Assembly: GCA_019055375.1 (NCBI GenBank)
Contig: JAHQIW010000354.1
Span: 62,001-126,000 of the forward strand
Length of the DNA stretch: 64,000 nucleotides
From: Parelaphostrongylus tenuis
Lineage: Eukaryota > Nematoda > Chromadorea > Rhabditida > Metastrongylidae
Direction: 5' to 3'
Of this stretch, positions 23,340 through 35,644 are shown one piece after another. Made by a program: the position numbers and the translations under genes. Under the pieces are notes generated by a model. That model worked only from the letters and a program-made list of their open reading frames with translations, was not told the DNA's origin and did no database searches. Positions within the stretch are counted from its first letter, which is position 1, and each line of letters begins with the position of its first letter.

Positions 23340-24515
23340 GAATAATTGACCTTTCGGCTGGACAAGAATTCTTCGCAGGAGTGTTTTTTCGAGAACTTAA
23401 ATCTCTGGCTTAAGCCGTATGTGGACGGTTTTCTGAAACACCCTTCCATAACTCCGTAAAATCCAATGTGATATGATGTCTCACCTTTGCCGCGCGCTTC
23501 CATTTTATCACACATATAGTTCGCTGGCATGTGGCGCAGTGGTTAGAGGTGCCCTGCGTCGCACACGAGGTCACTGGTTCGATCTCGCGCTCATGGCTCA
23601 CCAAGCCATCCATCCCTCCGGGGTCGGTAAATTGGTACCAGACAGGTCTTAGACTTGTCTGGGAGGATAAGAAGCACTGACTCGGTTCAGCGGGTGGCCA
23701 CCGCGAGTCATTGTAAAGGCCAGATGTGCATTCAATCACCTCAAACGAAGTTAAAAATTGAAGTCGAATGCATGGCGCATCCCTCAGGGATTGATCAACG
23801 CCGAGAGCTTTATCCTTTTATTTTTTATAGTTCGCTGGAAGCACGAGGAGCATATAAACGTGTAGAGCAAACATACTATTTAGCAGTCGTTTTATCGACA
23901 GTTTCTTTCATGGAGGAGTAAGAATTTCCAATTGAATGACAAGTTCCATACCACATGTTCAACCAGCCAGCTAATCGATCAATCGCCCCGCTTCTAAGGC
24001 AGAAATTAGCCAGTAGACGAGCCTGCTTGTTCTGTGAAACTCGATCTTACTTTCCCTGATACATTGCAGTGAAACGGCCCTTCTCAGAAGATAATCACAT
24101 CGTTCGCATCGCTGAAATTGACGCTATTGATGATTACTAGTTGTCTAAAGAAAGAGCTCTGTCCGGGCGAAATTCGAAGCACAAATCTTTTCTATTTCCT
24201 ACAGCGTTATCGAAAGAGTTTCTTCCAAAAAACAAATACGGTTTGAGTTCTTCGAGATTACAGATCTGAGTTCTTCCAGATTTGTGCTATCGAAAGAGCA
24301 TCATAAGTCTAAAGGAGGAAATTTACATAGCGAAATATGAGCGAGATAAGAAAAAAAGGGGTGGCCGCGTGATACATAAATTTATTCTGGATGTTACAGT
24401 GTACAAAAGGGTGTTTTGAAAGACCAGCAACATGCGGCTTTAGCCAAATATCTGAGCTTTCGAGTGATGGCTAACAGTTCTATGAAGAAATCTTGTCCAG
24501 AGAATGAGATCGAAT
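23340..24515. mobile_element. Long-TIR element (C1, second copy)
   Basis: The left arm GCGACAAATG..CGGCTGGACAAG..CGCAGGAGTG and right arm (TGTTTTGAAAGACCAGCAACATGCGGC..GTGATGGCTAACAG..CTTGTCCAGAGAATGAGATCG) are inverted relatives of the same family ends. An inner block at 24104-24165 (CTATTGATGATTACTAGTTG, TCTAAAGAAAGAGCTC) also fits. It carries a SINE insertion. C3 paralogue at 62770-63950. Confidence 0.65.
23528..23826 (+). mobile_element. tRNA-derived SINE with 13-bp target duplication
   Basis: The best-preserved family member. Head CATGTGGCGCAGTGGTTAG (A box) and TGGTTCGATCTCGCG (B box) are tRNA-like; then come TCCCTCCGGGGTCGG, CTTGTCTGGGAGGATAAG, CCACCGCGAGTCATTG and a tail CTCAGGGATTGATCAACG ending in a T-rich run. 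It is flanked by the direct repeat TATAGTTCGCTGG (23515-23527 and 23826-23838). Presumably RNA polymerase III-transcribed and mobilised by a LINE. Confidence 0.9.
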
Positions 24516-24599
24516 ATTCGCTTGCCTTCTTCTATCTAAAGTACCACCAAATAGCCTGGAAAAATTCTTGCCAACCCAATAAATGTGTTTTTCTTGCCG

Positions 24600-26130
24600 T
24601 AGTTATGAAATTGCCTTACTTACTTGAGCATTGGGGAGTGCTGTGATCATAAGACTACTAATGCTTGAAGTGGCTCGATTCAGAGTTGATCCCCCAACCA
24701 CCAGTACTCTTCTGAATTCAATAATGAACGCCGCTTTCCTTGAAAATAAAAGGAGACGCGCGAGCAAGATGAAATCCTCGGGCAAGCGAGGCGACGAATC
24801 GAATGCTAGAAATGCTGAGACGCTCACAGCAAGAAGAAAAACTGTGACACAGATGAAATAAAGTCATAAAATGAGAGCAAGTACTAAATTAGTTGGATGG
24901 CTTGTTTCACACTAGCGCGAAGGTGAGCATCGTGTATTCGTTTTTTTTTTCAGCTAGTAGTTGCTTCCGTTTCTGTAGGCAAATCAGCATGATGACATCT
25001 CGCGCTACTTTCTTTATCAAACAGTGGTCTTCTGGATCTCAAAAACATGGCAGGTTCAAAACGATGCATGCCATTTAATCCCAGTAGAGATTGTTCAGTT
25101 CTTTTTCTCAATCACATTGTTATCCTTACTTATTGATCGATCGAGTCAAGCAAATGGCGTGGACTCTGTAATCTCCGTGCCATCTTTGCCAACTTGTTTT
25201 TCTTCCTGTAACGAATTCTTCACGAATCAAGTTTTCTTCCTATCTGCGCACACCAATTTTTCCCCCTTCACCCCACTGAGTGTGATTTCTTCTTCACTGG
25301 TACGCTTAGGAAAGTTGACGCCGTTGGCATTGCGAAGCTCTGTACAAAGTAGAAGAATTAGCGAGAGACATGCGACGAGTTTTCCATCAATAGCTATGTC
25401 TTTTCCTATCCCAATCGGGATTTTAATTATTTGATTTGATGCGGCCTAGGGCAGCGTTGGGTGACTGCGACCCTGTTAGATCCCTTTTCTTGTATTAGTA
25501 GCAAGGAGCCAATATGAAGAGCTGCGTTTCTCTTTTGATTTCGTGACGACAATCTGGCAGAGAATTGATGTTGATCAGGACTATTTTAAGCCACCAAAAT
25601 CTATTAACATTTCAATTCTTCCATCTGCTGACCGCATTTTCATGGCTGGCATAGGTGAGAACAACGAGAAACACATGCACGGACTATATGTATAACTCGT
25701 TTCTCAGCAGTACTTCGACAAAAGATAAAGTACTTAACAATTGAATTTGTCATATAGTGATGAACTAGACTTCACTCTGTCGTGCTAGGAAATCAAAATT
25801 TGCTATCTTTCCATGATGCTTTTATTCACCACAACAATTCTACTCCACTTAACTTACACAACTACAAAAATGCCAGTTGCCAGATATAGCAAAAAGACAT
25901 CACTAGAATTATTGTTTCTCTTCAAGGAAGAAAACGATAAAGAAAGTTAATGGGTGCCAATTAGACCACCTTCGCTTTGCTAGTGACGTCGTTCTTATAA
26001 CACCAAGCTTAGTTGCCAATAATACAGGTGAATTGGAACTCAACACATGATACATTAAAAAAATATGTGAGAAGAAAGCACTCGTCGTAACTTGTTCAGC
26101 TTTCTTCTCTGATAGAACAAAGCGACTCAC
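24600..26130. repeat. Diverged inverted relative of the 56040-57600 segment
   Basis: Reverse-complement similarity to C3 runs in the same order over 26130-24600 (C3 56040-57600). Shared landmarks are GGTCTAATTGG, AAGTGGAG near the CGCC-type frame, a GAGAAACGAGTTAT/TTTCTCGTTG block, TTTCCTAAGCG and a GGAATCGAATAGAAG-like end. C1 lacks the outer 500 bp that C3 has. On the plus strand 25942-26020 reads LDHLRFASDVVLITPS, matching reverse-transcriptase motif C of RTE LINEs with FADD changed to FASD. Heavy decay elsewhere. Confidence 0.5.
25930..26040 (+). pseudogene. RTE-type reverse transcriptase fragment (motif C)
   Basis: Translation gives VNGCQLDHLRFASDVVLITP. RTE-clade LINE reverse transcriptases have (H)LRFADDIVLIT at this place; the first aspartate of the catalytic pair is serine here, so the enzyme would be dead. 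No upstream or downstream RT motifs are clear. C3 keeps a worse copy on the minus strand near 56150. Confidence 0.65.
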
Positions 26131-27119
26131 ACAAAAAAGACTGAATTGGAAATCTGTAAGAGCTCAACCTCGAGAAAGATTATTGGAAGACGCTCAAGAA
26201 TTCCGCCGCATGGAGATAAGGTACAATTTGAAAGTTCGATGTGGAGTTTTCTAGCACATGAATCCATAAAACGGTTGGAGTATCAATGCGTCATTTTTTG
26301 GTGGTTGCAAATGCTCAAAAAGTATTATGAGTCTGTGCGTAATTTAATCACATCGGTACCTAAAGCCTTTGAATTGCATTAACTTATTGCTTTTTGAACA
26401 TGACTGGATTAAACAGATGATTACTCTTGTGGTTTGACAACAGCACTCATGTTCGGACACATCCGCCCAAATATAAGTTGTATTGGGAAGTTATCCTATC
26501 GGTCGAATCTTTTATGGAATTCTCCGCTCATCGATCACATCTCTACCTATGTTTGTGTTACGATATTCCCGCATCTTTCAAGAAAGAGCTTTCTTGGTCA
26601 GCGTATATCCACTAACTGCACCGTAACTCGTCAAAGAACGAGCGTCATTCCTTCCCAAGCAGAAAAGTCATCATTTTCTAAAATTGAAAAGAGCGACATC
26701 CCCATTTGTACACCGATGGAAACGAATTCTAATGAAAAAATAATCATATTAGTGTAAGTGTAATCGTTGTTTGTCAGAAGAAATGTTTAACGTCCAGCTT
26801 TCGGTAACTGTCGCGTAATAAGGCTGCTCGATCGTCACACAACACATACTTCACATTGGCAAACATGATTTCTTTCGTGTTACTCTACAAGACCTCATTC
26901 ATATCTCAAGCAAAGGAAAATGCAAAGAGTGGTTTTTTCTAGATGATCGCTTTCGTTGCTATTTGGGATATGACCTGATTTTCCATCATTTATGTGCTAT
27001 TTTGACTATTTTGCTTGCATTTCGCTATAATATTGTTTACGAAGGCTACAAATAAAGTAGACACATTGTCGCCAAAGGACCGGTGTTTCATGATTCGAAA
27101 CGTACTTCGACGTCATTTC
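26131..27119. other. Unique spacer, no gene recognised
   Basis: Several open frames of 60-107 codons (for example 26146-26382 and 26434-26757) show no recognisable domain and no paralogue in the window. I see no repeat boundaries. Confidence 0.45.
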
Positions 27120-27139
27120 AAAGTTGCTTAGCCTTTGTG

Positions 27140-27830
27140 TGTGCTTGAGGGGTCACGACATAGTGGTGTAAATGACTTAAGTGCAAGGGAAACAAAACAG
27201 TCAAAGGAGGCAACCCATGTGGTCCAGACCTCTCTGGAATGAAGCTCATCTCACTTCGGAGCCGAAGTGTCCCACCATGGCATGGTGCAATGAAGGGGTA
27301 GAATCTAAGAAAAATAAGAAACATCGAAAGAAGTAAAAACAAACCTGGGTCAATCCGTCCCGTACGGGAATCGAAGTTATCTTATGTCGGACATGAAGTG
27401 TCCGACTAGGATAACAAAAGTGTACGACCTCGGCATAGTGGTGTAAATGACTGAAGTGCAAAGGAAACAAAAGCAGTCAAAGAAGGCAACTCCTCTTGGG
27501 TCAATCCTACCTCTTACTGGAATCGAGCTCATCTCGCTTCGGAGCCGAAATGTCCAACCACGGCAGAGTGGTTTAAACGACTACAATAAAAAGTTAACAA
27601 AAGACATCAAAAGAGGCAACTGCTTGCGGGTCTATCCGTCCCGTGCGAGAATTGAACACAACTTATGTTGGAGCTGAAGTGTCCGACCACAGCATAGTTG
27701 TGTAAGTGACTAGAGTTCAAGGGGAAACAAAAAGTCAAAAGAGGTAGCTCCACGTGGGTCAATCCGACCTCTTACTGGAATCGAGCTAATCTCACTTTTC
27801 CCCCTCACTATACCACCAAAGATTCTAGTC
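27140..27830 (-). repeat. Tandem array of about 130-bp tRNA-like units
   Basis: Four to five units repeat the order TAGTGGTGTAAATGAC, then GGAAACAAAA..GTCAAAG, GGCAAC, GGGTCAATCC, TACTGGAATCGAGCTCATC, CGGAGCCGAA.TGTCC. Marker TGGTGTAAATGAC-type segments sit near 27163, 27440, 27570 and 27700. Read on the minus strand each unit has a B-box-like GAGCTCGATTCCAGT and a preceding GGTTGGACATTTCGG, so the units look derived from a tRNA. The first two units are separated by a degenerate one. No paralogue in the B, C or D blocks. Confidence 0.7.
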
Positions 27831-28079
27831 TCTAAGTTCGTGTTGCTATAAAAAGCAGAAGAGATGCACATCTCCAAATCCTGATAGTAGCACTTTCGAT
27901 TTCCATAGAGCTGGTAGTCACAGTCTATATATACTTCTCGCAAGACATGACATCATATTTTCAGAAAAAAAATTGCAGACCAGCGGTGGACTTTCCGGGC
28001 AGACATTCATCATATCTACATGTACATATATTACTAGTCTAATATGCTGATTAAATGTATTGTACAAGCTTTGAAGATT
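27831..28079. other. Unique spacer
   Basis: Short stretch with no recognisable feature. Confidence 0.4.
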
Positions 28080-29335
28080 ATTCTTCTACGCATTTCGAAG
28101 AAGTTGGATAAAGCAGAGCCAGTTGAGCAAGCAAACTTTCAGAAGGGATTCTGTTGCATAGACCACATCCATACCGCGTCACAGCTCATTGAAGTCTAGC
28201 GGGAATACACTATGCTCTGGCCAACCCTCACTGACTAGAAAAAGCGTTTGAAGCGTTGAAAATCAGCGTTCGTGAACAAATGTATATTTTCTTTCTATAT
28301 ATGTACATTAAGTAGCTGCTATCGAAGTTTTGGCAAAAAATAGTGCTTTTCGATCGACCCTTCAGCACGTCCATAAAAGAATGGGTTCGACAAGGCAACA
28401 ATATTTAGCTAAAGCTGTTCTGCTACTTCAAAACGGGTGACAATGTCGTTTGATTAAGATGAAAAGGCTTACGCAACGATCAAAAATTTCTATGAAACGC
28501 TCATTTTTTGGAAGAAATCGTTACCATTCTGAAAAGCGTTAGTGAAGCAGAGCCGATGCTCAATGAATTCAACGAAGCGGAAGAAATGTTAGGTTACGCA
28601 TAAACAAGAACAAGACACAGTACATGAAGAGACCATGGTGCGAAGGTAAACAAATTAAAATTCGATGCTTTACTAATGAAAGAGACCGCACACCTTGCAG
28701 GTATATCTTAGACATTCAACGAACATAGAGAACAACATGAAAGAGAGAGAAGAAAAGCAGTGTAGGTTGCATTTGGACCTTTCAAAGAAATTACCATCCA
28801 AAAAACGGACCTCATGCTCTTTGCTCACCCTTTCGGTATATCGGTCGTCCCAGCGCTCGTTCATGCAGTAGTGAGGTGGGCTGGTACTACAACCACGTTA
28901 AGATATCTGCGCACCACTTACAGGGTGCTTACGATGTCTTCTCAAATCCAGTCGGTACTAGCAACGTTTAGCCGGCTTGCGCAGCTCAGATCTTCAAAAC
29001 TTAACCAACCTTTGTAATTCGAAATTTTTTACATCGATAGCAAAGCTCATATGGGCCAATCACATAGCCAAAAGAGCGCGTGATAGATGGACGGAAAGAA
29101 CAGTGAAGTGGGCTCCAAAAGAATGCAAGCGACCTCCTGGAAGACCACATAAAAGATGCAAGGACGTTTTGTTGGCTAACCTCAACCATGTGTATCTGCA
29201 GATGGCAACGAGTTTAGAATCACAGAATGGACCTCGCGTACGTCACCATGAACCATGGCCAACCTCCGTAGACGATATTGCACGAGAGAGAAACATATGG
29301 AAATCATCATGGGTTGACACTGCCAGCTAAGACGA
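28080..29335 (+). pseudogene. RTE-type LINE, decayed RT and C-terminal region
   Basis: Plus-strand translation, with frame changes, follows the order of RTE-clade polyproteins. KAEPVEQANFQKGFCCIDHI corresponds to the EQAGFRKGFSTIDHI block before the RT palm. KEWVRQGNNI is the GVRQGDTIS block. NKNKTQYMK lies after motif C. VVPALVHAVVRWAGTTTTL and DRWTERTVKWAPKECKRP..GRPHKR are the C-terminal region, ending WKSSW before a stop at 29330. Motif A (FxDxxKAFDS) and motif C are destroyed and the 5' two-thirds is missing, so the copy cannot move by itself. Confidence 0.85.
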
Positions 29336-30069
29336 GGCATCTAAGTATTCATGTAAGTAAGTATCAATGAACATTTGTCTTGCTTGCCTTTTCGAGTAAA
29401 ACAATAAATGGCTTCCCAAGACTTTTAGTATAAGCACCGGCCATCAATCGGGTTAATCGCTGGAGATTTCGTCCACAAATGATAGTGCACTTTGTCAGAG
29501 TATACAATATATCTGAGAGTACTGAATGATCAGCAGAACATTTGACTTTGAGCGAGAGCTCAATCCGCGTTTTGCTCATATCTGGAGCGCGTATTACTAC
29601 TTCACCACCAACGCTAACGCACTACCACCAATCTTTCTTCCACATAGCTTATCTAACACGTAGGCAAAAACCTCTAACGCACTTGATGGATAAGCACATA
29701 TCGGCATTAGATACAGTTGAGGTGAGAGCTGTTAAGACTATGAAATAATGATATTGTCTCGTATAGTTCGACGGCGCTATATTTTAAGCCTTAATCCTCA
29801 ACCATTACCCCACAACTAAGGCTAGCGGTGCCAAACATGTTTCACTGCAACCGTTCCGAGACGACTAAGAATAACGGAGCCGAACATATCTCGCTTTGGC
29901 ATGTATCCCTGAGCAGTCGGTTAGCAGTTCTGTTCCCACTTTTACTTCTTAATTTCGGCCTTACATCATCTCCGAGTCAACTAGAGCCCGAACTAAACTT
30001 GAGACTGAGTTCATGAAGACCTGAAATAGCTATTGCGACGCTGACTTAGGAATTGAAGGAAACCAAAAC
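29336..30069. other. Unique spacer, no gene recognised
   Basis: A few short open frames on each strand, none recognisable. The B2 block starts near 30070. Confidence 0.45.
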
Positions 30070-31014
30070 TACACAATTAGTAATATAGTAATCTCGTTAT
30101 CCTGAGCAGTGGGAACTCCCGCCTGTGGCGTGAGCTGGTGAGGCAGTGAGAGGCCACAAAATTAACGGGTACACAGTCACGGTTGAACCAAAAAGCATTT
30201 CCCCAATCATCTATCAGATTATATTGAATTCTGAGCGAGGTCATAAGTGCAGCCGAATAGTGAAGTTCCAAATAGATAACACCTTCGAGTAACTGTCAGC
30301 TTAGTTGGGTATGATATTTCTTTGTGCCTACTAGACCAAATCACTCAACAAGTTGGTTGCTAACAGTTGCAGTACTTTATATCAGGGAGAGAGTGGTAGC
30401 AGAGAGGTGAAGTCGGTGTTATAGTGATAGTGCGCGCTCACGCCATGGTGAAACACGAGTCCAACGCCCGTCTCATGTCGATTGTTTTGTAAACCACTCG
30501 ATACTCTCAGATCAGATTAGTAAATAAGATCAATGTTTAATGTAGCATAACTCTGAGAGAATCTATGAGGATATAACATTGTTGTTCAGCCATAAAAGTA
30601 GTCATTCGCTCAGCCAATTCACCGCTATTATCAGTCGTTGTTTATATTTGACAGGGATTCTAACTGAACAACTCGGCGAAGTTTAGACAAGAAAATTTTG
30701 AATATGATAAAATAGACAATGAGGAAAAGTGAGATCACCGTAGTTGAACGTGACAGAGATGTCTTTGAAACACAGTAATGATCGTGACCGGACTCACATA
30801 CGAAAGAAAGGACAAGAATTGTCAACATTACAAAGCTTTTTCGCTAATGCTAATCTCATTTATAATGACTTACACGTGCATGTAGAAGATGCAGATAGGA
30901 TATCACAAATATAGGAACGTTGTTCTCCGCATGTTTGATAATAAATCGGATTCTTGAATGTCCTAAGAAGTACATTTGTTGATAGAGGGGATGATGAATG
31001 TTAAGAGCTGTTTG
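30070..31014. other. B2 block, left part
   Basis: Paralogous to 52090-53058, beginning GCAGTGAGAGGCCACAAAAT (30144) and containing a 75-bp stretch (about 30418-30492) that is identical to 52451-52525. No exon can be supported on either strand. Confidence 0.5.
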
Positions 31015-31658
31015 AGTACTGTTCTATTATGGCGGCACCACTTGAGGCCTTCAGAAAAAGCGTCTTCTTTGCTGTTTTCTGACGAATGCATGATTACCTG
31101 ATATCTTATATGTTTTACTTCTCATTTTGTTTGTTCTTAACGCCGTACTAGTCAAAATGAGATTTTGTTCCACATTTGAAGATTTCTTGCGTGATGAAAT
31201 TCTCCTGTAAGAAAATTACAACCGCTAGATAGAGCAAATCTTTCTGATTAAGAAAATGTGTTTGCTCTTTAGAAAGAACTTCTTATAGCTCTGCAATCCA
31301 CACCTTAACCAACTTGTAGTGCTCACTAGGTGTGAAACTCAATATTCTTCCGGTCGTTACGAAGCTCGAAAAAGTTTCTTCTAAAAGCCAAATATACCGT
31401 TATAATTGCAAAGATTTTTTCTATCTAACGATTATAAAATTAATGCAAAGAAACCTTTAACCAGTGGGAAATCTTTGAATGAGGAACAAAGTCTTATTTT
31501 AATTGATACGACGCCAAAAATGAGCTACCTGAGAAATCAAATATGCTATTGAAATTTACTTAATTTGAGATATCGATTTACTACAAAAACCGACGCAAAA
31601 GCAAAAAATACTTTTTTACCGAAGGCCTCAATTGGCGTCGCCATAATAGAACAGTACC
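31015..31658. mobile_element. Foldback hAT-like MITE, copy 2 (B2)
   Basis: Starts AGTACTGTTCTATTATGGCG and ends TAGAACAGTACC, with arms complementary over most of the length. Flanking 8-mers GCTGTTTG (31007-31014) and GTTGTTTG (31659-31666) match at seven of eight positions, an aged 8-bp target duplication. B3 holds the same insertion at the same place. Confidence 0.8.
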
Positions 31659-31984
31659 GTTGTTTGTTTTGATCGACGTCAAAATCAGCACCATAACTGT
31701 GACTACAGTGTATAGAAATACTCGAAGGTGATGTGTCATTGCACTTCAGGAGATTCAGATCCCGATGTAATTGAATCATGCACGGATCGGTTATTTTTTA
31801 ATTCAATTGCACCTACGAAGGTTTGACACAGCTCAACCACAACTGTTTTATGAACTCAGGCGGGTAGACAATTCCGCATGCAACTCTTAGAATCGCTATT
31901 TGACCTCTTTATGGTGAAATTAGTAAGGTTTCTCATTATCCTTTCTTGAGGTCCAAGCTCTGTCATATTCTTCCAGTGTTGCAG

Positions 31985-32194
31985 CTTATTTGTGAGCAAG
32001 AAGAGATGATGCTTAAATGCATGTGCTGTAGTCTCTCTTATGTGAGATTCCCTTATCCATCAGATAAATTGCCTGAACATCGCACAACCAGTGTTTATTT
32101 CACATACATTTTGCCTGGCGTACTATGTGTTAAGTGCCAATTACCTGTATCACTTGTCGACTTGTTCATCAGCGAGCAATTCAAGCAAGCGCTA
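31985..32194 (+). CDS. Conserved 70-codon exon with paired cysteines, unknown gene (B2)
   Basis: The exon follows an acceptor-like TGTTGCAG and stays open for 70 codons: LICEQEEMMLKCMCCS, then PYPSDKLPEHRTTS, then CVKCQLPVSLVDLFIS. The B3 copy has the same length, no frameshift and only five residue differences by my count. The CxCC and CxxC pairs could bind a metal but the arrangement does not match a zinc-finger family I know. The donor side is unclear (CTAG TTAAC here, CTAG TTTTC in B3). The rest of the gene is not identified, and the exon might be a remnant. Confidence 0.4.
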
Positions 32195-32431
32195 GTTAAC
32201 TTTTCATTTCCACTATCATGAGCAGGAATAGCCGAGCTTACTGTCAGCTCAACGGTCTTCCTACTGTACATGCCGAGGAATCTGCAAAGGAAATCAGAAG
32301 TCGACATCGACCTTCCTCCATCGGCTGTCATTAGAATGCTTTGCGTGTACGAATCACTTGATTATGTAGAAGAGTGTATACTGTAATTTTTCAGTGATTC
32401 TCTGCGATTGTAACAGTATAAATAAATATCC

Positions 32432-33430
32432 GACCTCACCGCTGGACAGAATTTTTTCATAGGAGTGTTAGTAATCATTCGATAGATTAAATCTCCGGCT
32501 CTAACCCCCGCGCAGCCGGTTTTCGAAAATACCTTTTCCTAGACGTTGCTACAGAAGGAACTTCTTTTGGTTTCACAAGCGCATAGTTCTCTGCGAACAG
32601 AGCTCTTTCTTTGGACTGTTATTAATCACTGCAATAACGTAATGTATGATTGCAACGCTTTGCTTATATCCTGAAAAGACCGCTTCTCTTTAACGCAGTA
32701 GGAAAAAAATGGAATTACACGTGCGAGCAAGGTGGTCTTTAGCTAATTCATGGGCCGCTGGGCAGACACCAAGGTCGCCTGACGCGGCTACCGACCGATT
32801 GTTGAGAATATTGACGTGCAGAGAAAATCTCGTAGTATCTGGATGGCTTCAAGCCGCTGTTGGAGGCAAGTAGGAAGTCTGGCCTCCTGAATTCCATCAA
32901 AGTGATCATAATGAGAATTGATTTCTTCATAAATAGAAGTATTTTAAGTCTTTCTGTAGCAGTGTCATATTTTTTGTCTATAGTTTTTCTTTCAAAGTAG
33001 AGAAATGATTTCTAATTGAATAATAAAGATTGCACTAGCATAAGTCCTGTCGAAAATCGATCGATAATTGCTCAGCCCCATTGTCTCTGCACCCAGCGGT
33101 ACTTGAAATAACCAAAGACCACATTGTTTGCACATGTTAATCAACCTATTTTTTCCGCTGCATTGCAGAGAAGCGATTTGTAAGGATATAAGCACAGCGT
33201 TGGAATCAGCAAACATTACGCTATCGAGGTGATTACTAATAGTCTAAAGAAGGAGCTCTATCCAGCGAGAAATCTTCGCTCTGAGACATAATTATATTTT
33301 GGACTTTACAATGTTTTAAAGGATTTTTTCAAACAGCGCCCGCAAAGAAATCTACCCAGGAATTCAAGATTTCGAATGATTACTGATATTCCTATGGAAT
33401 GTTCGTGTTCACCCAATGAGTTCGCAAATT
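32432..33430. mobile_element. Long-TIR element (C2)
   Basis: Left arm CTCACCGCTGGACAG with TCATAGGAGTGTTAGTAATC and GCAGCCGGTTTTCG; right arm inverted (AACAGCGCCCGCAAAG..GAATGATTACTGATATTCC..GTTCACCCAATGAG). It contains an extra inner block at 33205-33275 (TACGCTATCGAGGTGATTAC, AGTCTAAAGAAGGAGCTC) that C1 lacks here. Confidence 0.65.
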
Positions 33431-33479
33431 CTTTTATCTCCTTGTAATCGAAAAGAACCCCCTGGTTTATAATTACTGG

Positions 33480-33495
33480 CTTAGGTCGAACAGAG
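33480..33495. other. C2 internal deletion junction
   Basis: C2 passes from CTTAGGTCGAAC, equal to C1 near 16540, straight to AGAGTAGCAGTGGCTGTCC, equal to C1 near 19953. About 3.4 kb present in both C1 and C3 is missing. No repeat is visible at the join. Confidence 0.75.
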
Positions 33496-33908
33496 TAGCA
33501 GTGGCTGTCCAATGCACAGAATTCAAGTTAACTGGTTGGAGGAAGATGACGCTGTTTGAATAACAGAGCATATGTACTATCTTGTTAAGCGTACGTCCAT
33601 CGTGGTAAGCCATGCCACAAAAGAATAGGAAGTTATTTGCGATTAGTTTCTTTCTTTTCTTCCCGTTATTTGTAAGATTATTTTGATAGAATACAAAAAA
33701 TAATCACTACTGTTGTGAACTAAAGGAAACCTCTAAATTGAAAGATGAAACCATCACTAAACCATCACCCAAACAAAGGCGCATATCAGAGATGGACGTA
33801 ATCTAAAGTGAAAATTTACCACTACCAACATTTAGAGGGTAATAATTCCGTTTGGCTTTCATGTAATCGTACTTGTATGTCGTCTTGACTGCTGATGTTT
33901 CCGAAAAA

Positions 33909-34893
33909 ATGTCTCCAGCGGTGGACTACTACATGATCAAGCTAAAAAGCATCAAAGCTCTTCCCAGGCCACCTCGGGACGGAAAGATTATCCTACAAGT
34001 GATCCACGTGAGTCATTCGTGTTCACCTTTCTTTTACGGCATTCATTTGTGAATCTGCTGGTGGCATTCTATCTTCTTCAAATCTTAGCAAGGCTCTCTG
34101 CTTTTCTGGTACACTAAGGATTTGAATACACCACTCAAAAGCCTTATGCTTCATTCTCAACTCTATTCAGGACAGGAATACTCAGCATTTAGGTCATTTA
34201 ATGGCTTCTCAAAATGATATTCAATCAATTGTTATTGTCTATTATTTCGTTTAGAAATACTGGATTGCCCTTAAAAATTGTCACATATGGCGCTGTCGTG
34301 AGTCATTCATAGGTAATGAATGCAAATTTGCAAACTAAAGACGTATGGCAGTTTTCACCTTTCCCTGTGAACTAGTCCTGACCAAGCACCTTTTCTTTTT
34401 ATTATGCCATAGAAATTTGCATGCTTCCCAGTTCAAAAATTTCTGTGAAACTTTTGTGCTCTCTTCAGAGCATATCAGAGTGTTTGTCTTATTTGTTCCG
34501 ATTAATTCTGATAGTTGTGCATGAGAAAAGATTTTGAAAACAGTTGATGCTAGTCGCTTCTAATCTTTCCCACCTTGGTTTTTCCATCAGTTTTTTAACC
34601 ACATTGCCTCTCAAGACACTGATGTAATACGCATATCCTTCATGACATATTACAGCTCTAAATGTAAGGGCAAACCATTCTGAGACTATCACACATCGGC
34701 GGAGCTTGGATTGTCTAACCATGACACTATTTTGGTACGTTAGTACGAGTGGTAATTAGCATATGAAAGATCGTTGCTTAAGTCTTCAGACATTATTTGA
34801 ACAATTTTTCTTTACTCTTAGAACATTCAGCTTGTGTACAACGGTCGATATAAAATCGCTTCTGTCGAATTCAGTCCAGCATCAACTGAGCAA
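33909..34893 (+). pseudogene. SUMO-like gene, broken copy (C2)
   Basis: Exons 1 (33909-34007) and 2 (34089-34192) are open and nearly identical to the C1 gene (MSPAVDYYMIKLKSIKALP, DLNTPLKSLM). Exon 3 (34591-34734) has lost one base near its start, shifting the frame, and also carries a TGA in the original frame where C1 has TGC (after GKP). The last exon (34831 on) has lost the ancestral stop. The protein would end soon after the helix of the ubiquitin fold. Confidence 0.7.
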
Positions 34894-35114
34894 TCATGTA
34901 GAGTTCTGTGTAATTTTTCTCTTAGGATTTTTTTATTATGAGAAGCATATGTGTCATTGACTGTATGAAAAAAAAACTATTTTTGTCAACTAAATTTATC
35001 GTATTCTGTTGTACTTTGCTTAAGATGTGTACACTGTTTCCGAACGTATTTGCAAAGATACTTTGCTAATAGCGGTAACGGTACATTGCTTATATGTACT
35101 TAAACATCCTACAG

Positions 35115-35413
35115 GTTTTAATTGGCCGGTTTTACTGAATCCCTCCTCAGAGTGGTTCGATATCACGCTTCGCTCTACAGAAAGCCGCTCTGCATTTCGG
35201 TGCCGGCAAATTGCTGATAAGCTTGTCTACAAAGATAACAAGCACCAATATGGTGTATCGGCAGGGTCGGAAGTCAATGTTTTGACCAAGTACTATCTGA
35301 TCATTTTGACGGCTTTTGATGGATTAAGGTGCATGAGTGATCCTAAAAGAATGTACGACGCTCTATCGCTTTATTTTTACATCCTGCCTCATGTCCAATC
35401 CTTCTTGGATTGA
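35115..35413 (+). CDS. Terminal exon of an unknown gene (C2)
   Basis: After the acceptor CCTACAG the frame reads NPSSEWFDITLRSTESRSAF, RCRQIADKLVYKDN, GVSAGSEVNVLTKYY, MSDPKRMYDALSLYFY and ends FLD-stop. An AATAAA follows nine bases after the stop (35422-35427). The C3 copy is open over the same stretch; C1 is frameshifted. The sequence is not one I recognise; it looks soluble and globular. Upstream exons are unclear. It lies just after the SUMO-like gene on the same strand and could belong to a separate gene or to an alternative 3' end of that one. Confidence 0.4.
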
Positions 35414-35644
35414 CTATGCTTAATAAAATTGAAACTGCAAAAATCGACCTGTTTCTGTTCTCTTAAAAAACATTCCTTCTCAGCTTTGCGCAAGTCGTCA
35501 ATAGTTTATGCTAGACTCCAGAATAATTTGTAGAGCAAGTTTTTTTTCACATTGAAATCTTCACTCATGAATAGAGGAGTTCGATTATACCTCCAATCAT
35601 GTCCTAGTGGTGTGAATGCACTATAGCCTATATGGATAAGAAAA

